This document shows positions 1 through 7,090 of a stretch of 19,977 nt of DNA, one piece after another. Numbering within the stretch: the stretch's first letter is position 1; every line of letters begins with the position of its first letter. The notes below the pieces were generated by a model. It did not search any database, was not told the DNA's origin, and saw only the letters and a program-made list of their open reading frames with translations. Position numbers and translations under genes: made by a program. Origin of the DNA: Nitrososphaerales archaeon TH526 (GTDB lineage: Archaea > Thermoproteota > Nitrososphaeria > Nitrososphaerales > Nitrososphaeraceae); NCBI GenBank assembly GCA_014523665.1, contig JAATVR010000049.1, positions 1 through 19,977 on the forward strand. Direction: 5' to 3'.

Positions 1-731
1 ACGTCCTCCTTAGTCTTTGCTAAATTGGCGATCTTTACACAATCCCTAATGTCTCTCGACTTCAATTTTGTCCATACCACATCAGCTACTTCAGCGGCTA
101 TATCTTCGGCTATTCCTTCACCATGACACAGCAGATGGATTGTGACTTCCTTGAAATTACCGTATTTATATGGTTTAAAGTATAGCACTAGAAATCTAGA
201 AAGAAGCGGTGTAAGCATTCTCTCGGTGGCGTTACTTGTTGCAAAGACCCATGTCTTTAACTGCGTATTACGAGCCTTCTGGAACTTAGTCTCAGCGATT
301 ATTCCTGTTTCCATAAGACTAAGCAATGCCGTTTGATCCTTCAAAGGCATATGCTCGATCTCGTCGATAATAAGGTACCTTGGACGTTTCTCAAATAGAT
401 ATTCTATCATACCTGACTTGGTGCTATGACTTCCAAGCGTAAAGTAGGACCTTTCGAGTTTCATACACTCTAACATAAAGAGGGTTTTTGCAGAAGCCGG
501 AGGTCCAACCAGGAGAATATGCACGGGTCTCTCCCTAGAATACAGTGACAATTGAAACAATTTCTTTATGTCTTCATAACCTACAATATTAGAAAAGAGC
601 TGGCTACCAACCTGAAATTGGGAGATAGTATCTCCATCGAATGGTTCTCCCCTTTCGTTGCTCAGGGAAACCACATCATTTTGTTCACTTGAATGCTTTC
701 GACTATTGATTGCTCCTTCTGACGCGCGCAT
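1..731 (-). CDS. AAA+ ATPase (MCM/RuvB-like), 3' end beyond the window
   Basis: The frame is open from ATG at 731 to the left edge, giving 243 complete codons, so the C-terminus is missing. Visible motifs are Walker A GPPASAKT (residues 76-83), Walker B LIIDEIEH (about 120-127), a sensor-1 stretch ATSN (164-167) and an arginine-finger-like LLSRF (176-180). About 70 poorly conserved residues precede the ATPase core. The order and spacing match an AAA+ P-loop ATPase of the MCM/RuvB/MoxR-like group, so an ATP-driven role on DNA or protein complexes is likely, but the substrate cannot be told. The start is supported by a TATA-like element centred 27-28 nt upstream, the spacing of a leaderless archaeal transcript. 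An 8-bp inverted repeat overlaps that element. The partner genes to the left are outside the window. Confidence 0.85.
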   Translation of the reverse strand, partial: MRASEGAINSRKHSSEQNDVVSLSNERGEPFDGDTISQFQVGSQLFSNIVGYEDIKKLFQLSLYSRERPVHILLVGPPASAKTLFMLECMKLERSYFTLGSHSTKSGMIEYLFEKRPRYLIIDEIEHMPLKDQTALLSLMETGIIAETKFQKARNTQLKTWVFATSNATERMLTPLLSRFLVLYFKPYKYGNFKEVTIHLLCHGEGIAEDIAAEVADVVWTKLKSRDIRDCVKIANLAKTKED

Positions 732-1066
732 GCAAAATACCTAAACTATCGTAGGTATTAAAGACAATGGAGCCAAACAATGGTGTCAATTTACTCGACA
801 AATGTAGACTGACCGTGTCATTTTTTTGCCCGATAGCAAAAGGTTTAGGTGTCGACATACGCAAGTGAAATGCTGATAACTTCTTTTCGCTCCTATATAA
901 TGGGTGTAGTAGTGGGATTCGGTCAAATGATCCTAGCCTATGGAAAAGCAATTGACCTGACGATCAAAATGTTCTGTAGTCGAAGAAGCTAATTGGGACT
1001 GTACTCAGCTTGAAATCGACACACATTATCATAGTAATCTAAATATTCCAATAAACCGCTTGGTCG
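732..1066. other. Gene-poor spacer (335 nt)
   Basis: Apart from the promoter just described, I see no convincing gene. A minus-strand frame at 703-951 (82 codons) overlaps the 5' end of the AAA+ gene, has no recognisable features and is treated as spurious. The right end carries a TATA-like CTAAATATT at 1039-1047, assigned to the small ORF that follows. Confidence 0.5.
736..763 (-). promoter_or_regulatory. Promoter of the AAA+ gene with overlapping inverted repeat
   Basis: Read on the minus strand, CTTTAATACC at 763-754 sits 23-32 nt upstream of the ATG at 731 and is a plausible TATA box. A perfect 8-bp inverted repeat, AATACCTA at 736-743 and TAGGTATT at 752-759, covers the TATA box and the presumed transcription start. 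A dimeric regulator bound there would block initiation. The repeat is seen directly; the operator role is inferred. Confidence 0.45.
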
Positions 1067-1234
1067 ATGAACACCATGCATAATACTGCAACTGTTACTG
1101 CAACCTATCCTGCAAATATATCGAGTTACTTAGTCGTACTCACCGTTTTATCTTTCTATTTTCAATTTATCGGAGAATCTGTTATACCAATAAAATGCAC
1201 CAATCAAAATAATGTAGTCTGTCATGAAAAATAG
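1067..1234 (+). CDS. Possible small single-span membrane protein (55 aa)
   Basis: ATG at 1067 opens a 55-codon frame ending in TAG at 1232-1234. The N-terminal 20 residues are Thr/Asn/Ala-rich, followed by a hydrophobic segment at about residues 21-37 that could span the membrane, then a short polar tail with two cysteines (44 and 52). A TATA-like CTAAATATT at 1039-1047 lies about 24 nt from the ATG, fitting leaderless transcription. The last 87 nt run antisense to the 3' end of the convergent membrane-protein gene, so the tail may be an accident of overlap. No family is recognised. The promoter and membrane segment are the only support. Confidence 0.35.
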   Translation: MNTMHNTATVTATYPANISSYLVVLTVLSFYFQFIGESVIPIKCTNQNNVVCHEK

Positions 1235-1999
1235 ATCCCATATCCATATCTCTTTGGTGTTACCCTCTAGAAAATGATGCACAAACCCGTCGTCTGCAAT
1301 CGCATTAACTAGAAGGGATAAGGAAGAAAGAATCCAGGGCATAAAATTATAGTAATCCTTCCTATGAACTGTCAGAATGATGACCGATGGAATAATCAGG
1401 ACCAAATCCAGGATAGGGTATAGTATTGAAAGAATCAAATCCATAACGCCTGTCTTCGTTTCTCCTATTATTCTCCCTTCTTGACTTGCGTAAAAACCAG
1501 ATGGAAGTATCAAGTTGTATACTATTATTAACCCGGAGGCAATAACGACCATTGCAACACTAAACTTATGAACTTGATCACGCCTCACCAATCTGATAGC
1601 AGTGAAGAGATGTAATGAAAAGAATACATAGCCAATTATCCAATAGAGATCTGCTAAAGACACAACTAACGCCTGTTCTTCCTCATGGTGTTGAACAAAA
1701 TGCCCGTACGCAAGTGACAAGTCAGCCAGCAACCAGAACAAAATCCCTATTGTGAGATATAGCAACGATCGACCGTGCGTACAGTGGAAACCATATCGAT
1801 ATATTGTAACGAAACCATAAATAGTTGCAAGACCAGCAGTAGTGTTGAGAGCGGCAACCGTTATCGAATAATGCTGACTTGGGAAATGTAATACAAAATT
1901 TATTACCAAGGTATTAACAATAATGACAATTATCCCCAAAGCTAAGCAAAATTTGACTACCAATTTCCGGTTCAGTCGAGGAGAAACACTATTATGCAT
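1148..1999 (-). CDS. Multi-span membrane protein, sensor-like, no output domain
   Basis: 283 residues with about eight hydrophobic segments (roughly 14-37, 46-67, 79-98, 110-135, 147-166, 186-211, 218-236 and 252-273). Acidic residues recur inside or beside the segments: LLADLSLAY (90-98), SLADLYW (114-120), YPILDLVL (194-201) and IADD (234-237). This layout recalls the seven/eight-helix N-terminal sensor modules of bacterial GGDEF proteins and histidine kinases, but here the protein stops after the last helix with only about ten basic residues, so no catalytic domain is attached. Several histidines (100, 104, 105, 241, 242) lie in loops and could bind metal or cofactor. The ATG is supported by an AT-rich TATA box at 2023-2034. 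The resemblance is from memory and the function is unknown. Confidence 0.75.
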   Translation of the reverse strand: MHNSVSPRLNRKLVVKFCLALGIIVIIVNTLVINFVLHFPSQHYSITVAALNTTAGLATIYGFVTIYRYGFHCTHGRSLLYLTIGILFWLLADLSLAYGHFVQHHEEEQALVVSLADLYWIIGYVFFSLHLFTAIRLVRRDQVHKFSVAMVVIASGLIIVYNLILPSGFYASQEGRIIGETKTGVMDLILSILYPILDLVLIIPSVIILTVHRKDYYNFMPWILSSLSLLVNAIADDGFVHHFLEGNTKEIWIWDLFFMTDYIILIGAFYWYNRFSDKLKIER

Positions 2000-2022
2000 T
2001 AGTTAGTCTGTCGATTTGCGGC

Positions 2023-2034
2023 TTTATATTTAAA
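2023..2034 (-). promoter_or_regulatory. TATA box of the multi-span membrane protein gene
   Basis: TTTAAATATAAA on the minus strand, centred about 29 nt upstream of the ATG at 1999. Transcription should begin within a few bases of the start codon, giving an almost leaderless mRNA. Confidence 0.55.
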
Positions 2035-2832
2035 CCAAATGTTGTAGCAGAAGCGTTAAGAAAAATAGGACTCAATCATATCTTGATTTAGGTGAAGAGA
2101 TTTTGAGAAATGCCTTCCATTATCTAATTTCAACCAGTTTGCGTCGCAGGTAACCATTCTTAGATATAGAACGTGAAAAATGTTGAATATGGTTATAATA
2201 GTATAGACTACTAAAGATACAATCAACATACAATTGTATTATTTTGCGACACGAGCAGTTAGTCCTAAACTCCAACACAAATCACGTGTTCGCCACATGT
2301 GGATTCTGCAGAACCAACATTATTTTGGGTTATTCAACGCGACTACAGTGAATTTAAACATTGGACCATGTTGTGAATTCCCCCTAAAATTCGTTGGGAG
2401 CGATCTTGTGGGCGATTTAACGAGGGCAATCGCTGATCCGCGATGAGCAAATCCCATATCACAGATATTGGATGGTAGTCAATTAATTTTAGCTTCAGAG
2501 CTAGGTAATCTTATAACTATGCGGCCGACTCATGAAACTATTAGTCATATTACAAGCACGACTTGCCAAAAACTCACAACATTCACACCTCCTCCATTCA
2601 CTATGCTTCGAAAGGAAACAAAAGTATAGCTTGCCATGTGTCCGTGCAAGCTATACATTTTGCCAGCAGATATATGTAAATCTGCAAATATTTTACATCT
2701 TAAAGAATTCATATTCTTTATGTTTACAATGTATTACGTTGTTTCGCAATATTTTAAACAAGGGCCAAATCATGGGATACGCTAGAAAGCATTCTGTTCA
2801 AGATTATATTACCAGTCATGAAGAATTAATCT
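2035..2832. other. Long spacer before ctaA (about 800 nt)
   Basis: No convincing gene on either strand. A 70-codon frame at 2234-2446 begins with TTG and resembles no protein I know. A 136-codon plus-strand frame at 2532-2942 runs out of frame into ctaA. Two symmetrical elements stand out: a perfect 12-bp palindrome ATACAATTGTAT at 2228-2239 and a strong hairpin at 2624-2656, listed separately. An AT-rich ATATTTTAAAC shortly before 2762 could be the ctaA promoter, with a leader of several tens of bases. Confidence 0.4.
2624..2656. repeat. Perfect 11-bp inverted repeat (hairpin)
   Basis: GTATAGCTTGC at 2624-2634 and its exact reverse complement GCAAGCTATAC at 2646-2656 flank an 11-nt spacer. 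The stem has no mismatch and cannot be extended on either side. It lies in a gene-free stretch about 180 nt upstream of ctaA, so it may be a regulator binding site, a structured leader RNA or a termination element. The sequence does not decide between these. Confidence 0.6.
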
Positions 2833-3327
2833 ATGGATTTCACAAGCAAGCAAAGGGTTCAAGTGCTAGGAATTTTCAGATTAGCTTCATTTGTTTCCCT
2901 AGGCTTGGTCTTTACAGTTATTATTATTGGTGCATTTCTTAGCGCTCGAGGTCAAGAACTGTCATGTTCAGATTGGCCGTTGTGTCCAACTGGATTCAGT
3001 TTGTCGCCTGGAGGAAAGTACTTCGTAGAATACGTTCACAGGATTATTGCACTGATTGCTGCTGTTTCTGTTTACATCACCGCTATCTACTCAATCAAAA
3101 GATTTGTCAAGGCTAGAAAGGCTGCTACAGCCGCCGCCATTGCAGTCTCGATTCAGATTGTAATTGGTATGCTAGTAGTACTTTCAGAATTGCAACCAAT
3201 CATCGTAGCTATTCATACTGCAGTAGGTGTCCTTTCCCTAGCATTGGCTCTACTAACTTTTATCTTATCTTACCCTGTCTTCTCAGGCCATCCTGTTTCA
3301 AACAGAGCTTCTTCTGAAGTAAATTGA
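2833..3327 (+). CDS. ctaA: Heme A synthase, half-size archaeal CtaA/Cox15
   Basis: 164 residues with four membrane spans (about 18-38, 66-87, 97-117 and 122-147). Helix 1 is followed by an external loop with a cysteine pair (Cys45 and Cys51, in SCSDWPLC), then the family ExxH motif EYVHR (Glu66, His69), and a second conserved histidine, His128. CtaA/Cox15 oxidises the C8 methyl of heme O to make heme A for cytochrome oxidase. Bacterial enzymes have two fused four-helix units, while archaeal forms such as that of Aeropyrum carry one, as here, so it probably works as a homodimer or oligomer. An in-frame TAA at 2827 precedes the ATG, so no longer start exists. No oxidase or ctaB gene is nearby. 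A hairpin follows 27 nt after the stop. Confidence 0.88.
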   Translation: MDFTSKQRVQVLGIFRLASFVSLGLVFTVIIIGAFLSARGQELSCSDWPLCPTGFSLSPGGKYFVEYVHRIIALIAAVSVYITAIYSIKRFVKARKAATAAAIAVSIQIVIGMLVVLSELQPIIVAIHTAVGVLSLALALLTFILSYPVFSGHPVSNRASSEVN

Positions 3328-3354
3328 GACATATCAGATTAGTTATGGTTGGAT

Positions 3355-3377
3355 GACTAATTTTGAAAAATCTAGTC
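3355..3377 (+). terminator. Hairpin after ctaA, candidate terminator
   Basis: GACTA at 3355-3359 pairs with TAGTC at 3373-3377. The inner ATTT and AAAT strands extend the stem after a one-base bulge. It starts 27 nt after the ctaA stop codon. A termination or 3'-end stabilising role is inferred. Confidence 0.4.
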
Positions 3378-3564
3378 GATTAATTCTTGGATGTATTGCA
3401 AGGAAGTAATTCGAAAAATAACTTGAGCTATGGCCCGTATCATTAATCTGCAAACTGCTAGGTCGTCTTTCCAAAAACGGTTCCTACCGAATGCTCGACA
3501 ATACTAGATCCCAAAGACTACGCCAAGCGAACCCACATTAGAGACATCAAATTGGTAAGCACAA

Positions 3565-4263
3565 TCAAAATGATCCTTCTGAATCAGACTTTTGTCTCCC
3601 CGCTTGACTATTCTCATCATCGTGATTACCATTTACAGTCCATGGGAACCTCTTGCCGATTATTGAACCCCAATCGAGCCTTGACACGAAATAAAGAAGG
3701 CAACCTACTGCTGATATGCTAACGATCGCGATTAAGGCAAAGTACACAGGATCGGTACTTTTGTCTAATATTTGCTGGGCCAGTGGCTTTCCCCAAAGTA
3801 AGAGTAGCCATACTACTGCCAAGTTGACTATGAGCTTTCCGAAGAACGTTGTCACAACAAACTTCCATGGAGCAAATTTGGATATACCAAGAAGTATAAT
3901 AATGATATCATCAGGTGGAAATGGAGTTAACGCTGCTACAAATGAACCTAGAGGACCATATTTTGCCAGTAATATTTGCAAGGGGGTCATCCGAGTCAAT
4001 GTTTTCTTTTTGATCAGGCTTCTCCCATAATAGCTGGCCAAAAAAATTGTTGTTCGTCCTAGAGTCACTCCGATGGCAGAAGCTAATGCAAGTAGGTTCG
4101 GATCGAATCTACCACTCAGCAGCGCGATGATCAACACGGGAATATAAGGGATCGGAACGAAGACGATAAGGTTTATGAGGAACGTTACTAACAAGACGCC
4201 TGCGTAACCTAGACTTCCGCCTATCGAAAAAATCTCCTCAAAAAGTGTCATTAGTGAAACCAT
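3565..4263 (-). CDS. DedA / VTT-domain (SNARE-associated) membrane protein
   Basis: 232 residues. The DedA/VTT fold shows as an N-terminal span (about 18-40), a re-entrant hydrophobic stretch rich in Pro and Gly (38-51, VPIPYIPVLI), GVTLGR then YYGRS (65-82), a second re-entrant part with TPFPPDD (113-119), and closing spans at about 136-157 and 173-194. The roughly 35-residue tail is polar and probably cytoplasmic. DedA-family proteins are linked to lipid (undecaprenyl-phosphate or phospholipid) flipping and membrane homeostasis; the archaeal substrate is unknown. The TPFPPDD segment sits where many bacterial members have an Arg-containing motif, so the mechanism may differ. A second in-frame ATG at codon 5 is possible, but the TATA box spacing favours the first. 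Confidence 0.85.
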   Translation of the reverse strand: MVSLMTLFEEIFSIGGSLGYAGVLLVTFLINLIVFVPIPYIPVLIIALLSGRFDPNLLALASAIGVTLGRTTIFLASYYGRSLIKKKTLTRMTPLQILLAKYGPLGSFVAALTPFPPDDIIIILLGISKFAPWKFVVTTFFGKLIVNLAVVWLLLLWGKPLAQQILDKSTDPVYFALIAIVSISAVGCLLYFVSRLDWGSIIGKRFPWTVNGNHDDENSQAGRQKSDSEGSF

Positions 4264-4283
4264 TCAAATTAAACAACTTCTTC

Positions 4284-4292
4284 AATATTTAT
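4284..4292 (-). promoter_or_regulatory. TATA box of the DedA/VTT gene
   Basis: AAATATTGA read on the minus strand, within CATAAATATTGAAG, centred about 25 nt upstream of the ATG at 4263. It fits leaderless transcription and supports that start. Confidence 0.5.
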
Positions 4293-4418
4293 GAATCGGA
4301 TGAATGCCTTTCAACTGCTCTGCTATAGCTGCAGATTTCTTAGAACGCATTTGAATGGTCCTCCTGTAATAATCATATCTCACATTCATCACGCATTAAA
4401 CTAACAATTCACAAATTA

Positions 4419-4664
4419 TTATTCATATCTATCTAGGCTATCTAGACTACAATTGGGATCGTATTCAACGGGAAGGAAATACCATTCGTTAATCCTTTTT
4501 GCTGTTCGGATAGTCTTCGGAAATACGATAACGAATATATATTTCAATTCAGTCAGAGGTAGTTGTGATGCACAGGTTTCTCGAAACTTTAGTACCTGAA
4601 TACTGGATACCCAAATATATGATATCAAAAGTTCCTCCGCGACGGAATAATTAAAGACCATCAC
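4419..4664 (-). CDS. Weak hypothetical ORF (81 aa)
   Basis: The frame starts GTG-ATG at 4664/4661 and ends at 4419. No domain, signal peptide or clear membrane span is recognised; composition is mixed, with two cysteines. AATTAA at 4681-4686 could serve as a weak TATA box for the ATG at 4661. It overlaps no other gene, which is the main reason to keep it. It may be a chance frame. Confidence 0.22.
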   Translation of the reverse strand: MMVFNYSVAEELLISYIWVSSIQVLKFRETCASQLPLTELKYIFVIVFPKTIRTAKRINEWYFLPVEYDPNCSLDSLDRYE

Positions 4665-4851
4665 CTGAGGTATACTTTCGTTAATTGAGATGCATTTTCA
4701 TCGATTGATCCAGTCTGACATAGCAAGGTTATTTTACATAACCCAATCTTTCATTTTAAGAATATTGTTACTATAAACTATAATAGGGCTATTTTGTAAG
4801 GAATTCGAAGTTTCGATCTGAAGTATTAGAATAATCAAACCTTGGACATAC

Positions 4852-4965
4852 ATGGAAGCTCTGATCGCTAATATGACTGCAACAACATTGAAAACATGGA
4901 AAAGAAGGGCACGACAGAAGGAACGGTTAATTCCATGTCGAAAGCATACTGCTTTAGCACACTAA
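4852..4965 (+). CDS. Weak small basic ORF (37 aa)
   Basis: ATG at 4852 opens 37 codons ending in TAA at 4963-4965. The product is strongly basic in its middle (KTWKRRARQKER) with an Ala/Thr-rich start. AT-rich TATTAGAATAA at 4823-4833 lies about 24 nt upstream, compatible with leaderless expression. No family is recognised and chance is a fair alternative. Confidence 0.25.
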   Translation: MEALIANMTATTLKTWKRRARQKERLIPCRKHTALAH

Positions 4966-5090
4966 CATATACTATACCTAATTAATGTATTATATATTGT
5001 TATAGTCATTGCGTTACAATAGAGCATAACGTCACATTCATTTTTGCCGCCTAGTTGGTTCCAACTTTAGCTAAGCGTTTTATCAGTACC

Positions 5091-5099
5091 TATAAAAGG
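5091..5099 (+). promoter_or_regulatory. Strong orphan TATA box
   Basis: TATAAAAGG, the closest match to an archaeal TATA consensus in the window, faces right but has no ORF behind it: the first ATG, at 5143, gives only seven codons. A start about 26 nt downstream, near 5120, would fall in the hairpin at 5110-5127, and the transcript would run antisense into the gene at 5185-5589. A non-coding or antisense RNA is possible. Confidence 0.35.
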
Positions 5100-5109
5100 T
5101 TTTGATCCT

Positions 5110-5127
5110 GCTATCTACTAAGATAGC
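5110..5127 (-). terminator. 7-bp hairpin downstream of the exported-protein gene
   Basis: GCTATCT (5110-5116) and AGATAGC (5121-5127) form a perfect stem with an ACTA loop. It lies 57 nt past the 3' end of the minus-strand gene at 5185, and on that strand is followed by AAAACCTTTTATA, a T-containing tract. Termination is a reasonable but unproven role. The element also falls at the expected transcription start of the orphan promoter on the opposite strand. Confidence 0.35.
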
Positions 5128-5184
5128 TTCATCCCTAAAAACATGCAATTGGTTAATACCAAATAAAAGAGTAGCTGTTGATCT

Positions 5185-5589
5185 CTACCTGGATTTGATT
5201 ACTTGAATATCCCCCTCGTTTGCTGTGACTGTTACCTTGCTGAAATTCAATTCATTGCTACCTGGCGGGGTGATCATGACAGATGCAAATGGTCCCATGT
5301 TCCCAATCTCTTGAATTTGGCCGCGATCACCAAACTGCACAGAAACGTCACTAAGAGTATTAAAGTTGTTATTCGATACCTTGATACTTACTGTCTGCAT
5401 AGTCCCCATAACTTCACTGCGGTCAATAATTTCTACATTCAATCCTGACCTTTGGATATAGACCGAAAGTACCACTACTCCCACAATAATAAAGCCTGCG
5501 ATTAAAATATATTTTATAAGCTTTATGTAGTTCCTCTTACTGGAAAAGCCTTCATCCTCGGCGAAACGATTATTCTCCCACCTTCCCAT
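5185..5589 (-). CDS. Membrane-anchored exported protein with beta-rich domain
   Basis: 134 residues from ATG at 5589. A charged N-terminus is followed by a basic patch and one membrane span (about 22-45), then an 85-90 residue extracytoplasmic domain with alternating hydrophobic residues. Its phrases (VSIKVSNNNFNTLSDVSV, then a Gly/Pro turn and a VTVTA strand) look like an Ig-like or CARDB-type fold. The longer frame reaching back to 5820 was rejected because a TATA box lies 27 nt before this ATG, the extra 77 residues look non-protein-like, and that stretch overlaps another ORF. The topology is typical of archaeal surface proteins. The function is unknown; binding or assembly at the cell surface is a guess. 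Confidence 0.7.
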   Translation of the reverse strand: MGRWENNRFAEDEGFSSKRNYIKLIKYILIAGFIIVGVVVLSVYIQRSGLNVEIIDRSEVMGTMQTVSIKVSNNNFNTLSDVSVQFGDRGQIQEIGNMGPFASVMITPPGSNELNFSKVTVTANEGDIQVIKSR

Positions 5590-5611
5590 GAATAAGTATA
5601 GACGCTCTAGT

Positions 5612-5619
5612 GTTATATG
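5612..5619 (-). promoter_or_regulatory. TATA box that decides the start at 5589
   Basis: CATATAAC on the minus strand, centred about 27 nt upstream of the ATG at 5589. This is the leaderless spacing and argues against the longer frame beginning at 5820. Confidence 0.55.
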
Positions 5620-5640
5620 GGTATGGTTCATTCGGCTACC

Positions 5641-5674
5641 CATAGGTCGAATCAAATGATCTAAATGACCTATG
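5641..5674. repeat. 8-bp inverted repeat upstream of the 5589 promoter
   Basis: CATAGGTC at 5641-5648 and GACCTATG at 5667-5674 are exact reverse complements separated by 18 nt. The element lies just upstream of the TATA box at 5612-5619 and covers the start codon of the small plus-strand ORF at 5665. It could be an operator acting on either side; the role is inferred. Confidence 0.4.
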
Positions 5675-5814
5675 TAAAAGTAGACTGGAAAGGTAAGGCA
5701 GCTGAGGAGGCAAAGCGCGCTAGATTGGTGGCAGATAGAGAGGCGAAGCAGATACGATATCATATTGCAACAAAACAATCTTTTCCAACGGGCTGCCTCA
5801 TAATCACTTCCTAA
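5665..5814 (+). CDS. Possible small charged protein (49 aa) or gene remnant
   Basis: ATG at 5665, immediately after an in-frame TAA, opens 49 codons to TAA at 5812-5814. The first 37 residues are Lys/Arg/Glu/Ala-rich and probably helical (KAAEEAKRAR, then VADREAKQ), and the end is hydrophobic with one cysteine. The middle is richer in G and C than its surroundings, which suggests coding DNA or recent arrival. There is no TATA box at leaderless distance. It overlaps only the rejected 5' extension of the neighbouring gene. No family is recognised; a truncated fragment of a longer helical protein is equally possible. Confidence 0.35.
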   Translation: MTYVKVDWKGKAAEEAKRARLVADREAKQIRYHIATKQSFPTGCLIITS

Positions 5815-6283
5815 CAACAAAGGAAGGAGTCATACGACCAGGATAGTAAGGGGAACCAAAAGGCAAGTGAAAGTGATAGGTCAACACACAATCTAGTTGA
5901 GTTCACCGGGGGTTAGCGACTATTCATGAAATCAAATGCTAGCGTTCATTGTGAATAACTTGAATATCGTTACAACTACCAGAATAGTGGAATAGTCAAA
6001 CTCTTAACATGTTCTCGCAATGACAAAGAGCGAATCTCTACTAAATAAAATATGTGCACCATAACCCAAAAACTAAGAAGACGGCTGATTGATTATTATT
6101 ATTCGTAGTTTTTATTAGCGTGAGTTATTCTATCTAAAGACTAATATCAAACTTCCAGTACCATTTTTAAAAAAGAAAGGAATCATCGTATTTAATGCCC
6201 GATATCTAGCATAGCTTTGTTAATCTTATTCTAACATAACGATGACCTAGAGATAAGTTGACACGATATCTTTCTCAATCCAG
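5815..6283. other. Gene-free spacer (about 470 nt)
   Basis: No ORF of note on either strand. An imperfect inverted repeat is present: AAAAACTAAGAA at 6068-6079 pairs at 11 of 12 positions with TTCGTAGTTTTT at 6102-6113. I see nothing else I can interpret. Confidence 0.45.
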
Positions 6284-6291
6284 ATAAATTA
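6284..6291 (+). promoter_or_regulatory. TATA box of the small exported peptide gene
   Basis: ATAAATTA centred about 27 nt upstream of the ATG at 6315, consistent with a leaderless transcript. Confidence 0.45.
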
Positions 6292-6314
6292 AGGTTGGAC
6301 ATCTATATAGGATC

Positions 6315-6542
6315 ATGACAGGCTTTAGAATTTTAGCAGTATCTCTGGCATTGACAGGGCTAATCATCGGATCACTATTCATAGGTTCAAGCGATGGATT
6401 TGGTAAAGATTACCAAAAAAAGTCCCTTGCTGTGTCACAGGCCAATTACTGCGGACAAGGAAAGGTCGGGACGAGTGTTCAATGCACTAATACTGTTTCA
6501 CAGACGCAAGGAAACGAAAATGGAGTAGCTCTCACTGACTAA
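6315..6542 (+). CDS. Small exported protein with two cysteines (75 aa)
   Basis: A hydrophobic segment at residues 5-24 looks like a signal peptide or anchor. The mature part of about 45 residues is Gly/Gln/Asn/Thr-rich, with Cys46 and Cys57 spaced to form a disulfide (CGQGKVGTSVQC), and ends in a short Asn/Gly-rich tail. Small secreted proteins of this composition recur in soil ammonia-oxidising archaea as I remember them, but I cannot assign a named family or function. The gene has its own TATA box and an oligo-T tract after the stop, so it is probably monocistronic. Confidence 0.65.
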   Translation: MTGFRILAVSLALTGLIIGSLFIGSSDGFGKDYQKKSLAVSQANYCGQGKVGTSVQCTNTVSQTQGNENGVALTD

Positions 6543-6556
6543 GAATTACTCTTAAA

Positions 6557-6562
6557 TTTTTT
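6557..6562 (+). terminator. Oligo-T tract after the exported peptide gene
   Basis: Six consecutive T residues 15 nt after the stop codon at 6542. Archaeal RNA polymerase commonly terminates at such tracts, so this is a likely terminator. Confidence 0.4.
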
Positions 6563-7090
6563 AGCCCATCCAAACTCAGCAAGCATATTTAATTCAATTC
6601 AGTTTCTTAGAAGGGTAATGGTGTTATGTTTTACGAATTAAAACCAATGATTCTCAAGCCTCTCAGTGCTATTCTTGGAATATTTCCTATATTGTCTACT
6701 TTGAGGGAAGATGAATGCAAATAGCATTCATTCAAGATTATGTAAATGAAAGCACTATTGGGATCATGGAATTTTTCATACCGAACAATCTCCCATTCGG
6801 GCCATTCAGCCCATCACAAAAGCATCTAGGATACGGTCGATTATGCAAAAAAGATTCTTGATCAAATGTCACTTTCTTGCTTTCCTGCCCATCTCAATAA
6901 ACAGGTTAGTGTTGTGTAAATCTACTTATCAAATTTATAAGTTTTATCAGACTATTTGAGAACTACAGAAAGGTAGTTTGCATTATATCAATGACGATGA
7001 CCAACAGTAATTCTGATGCATTAGAAATATTAATACGATGGACAAATGCTGCCTCTTTTTTCTAGTCAGATGCAAGCAATAATCTCAATC
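6563..7090. other. Spacer with one weak ORF (about 530 nt)
   Basis: Convergent spacer between the small exported-protein gene and the htrA-like gene. The only frame worth noting is at 6626-6724 on the plus strand: 32 codons, hydrophobic in the middle (KPLSAILGIFPIL), preceded by AT-rich ATATTTAA at 6586-6593. It is too short to judge. A plus-strand frame at 7046-7234 enters the protease gene antisense and is spurious. Confidence 0.4.

Larger units (their letters stand above)
4293..5090. other. Gene-poor spacer with two weak ORFs
   Basis: About 800 nt without a convincing gene. Two weak candidates are listed separately at 4419-4664 and 4852-4965. The stretch 4970-5010 is strongly AT-rich with several TATA-like strings but no downstream frame. 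A small dyad AGTTGG-TT-CCAACT at 5053-5066 lies about 30 nt upstream of the strong TATA box at 5091. Confidence 0.4.

Noticed and set aside
703..951. 82-codon minus-strand frame
   Set aside because: Overlaps the start of the AAA+ gene in another phase, with no motif or plausible composition.
2532..2942. 136-codon plus-strand frame
   Set aside because: Runs out of phase into ctaA, contains the hairpin at 2624-2656 and resembles no protein.
5590..5820. 77-residue N-terminal extension of the exported protein
   Set aside because: A TATA box 27 nt before the internal ATG at 5589 fixes the start, and the extension lies antisense to a more protein-like ORF.
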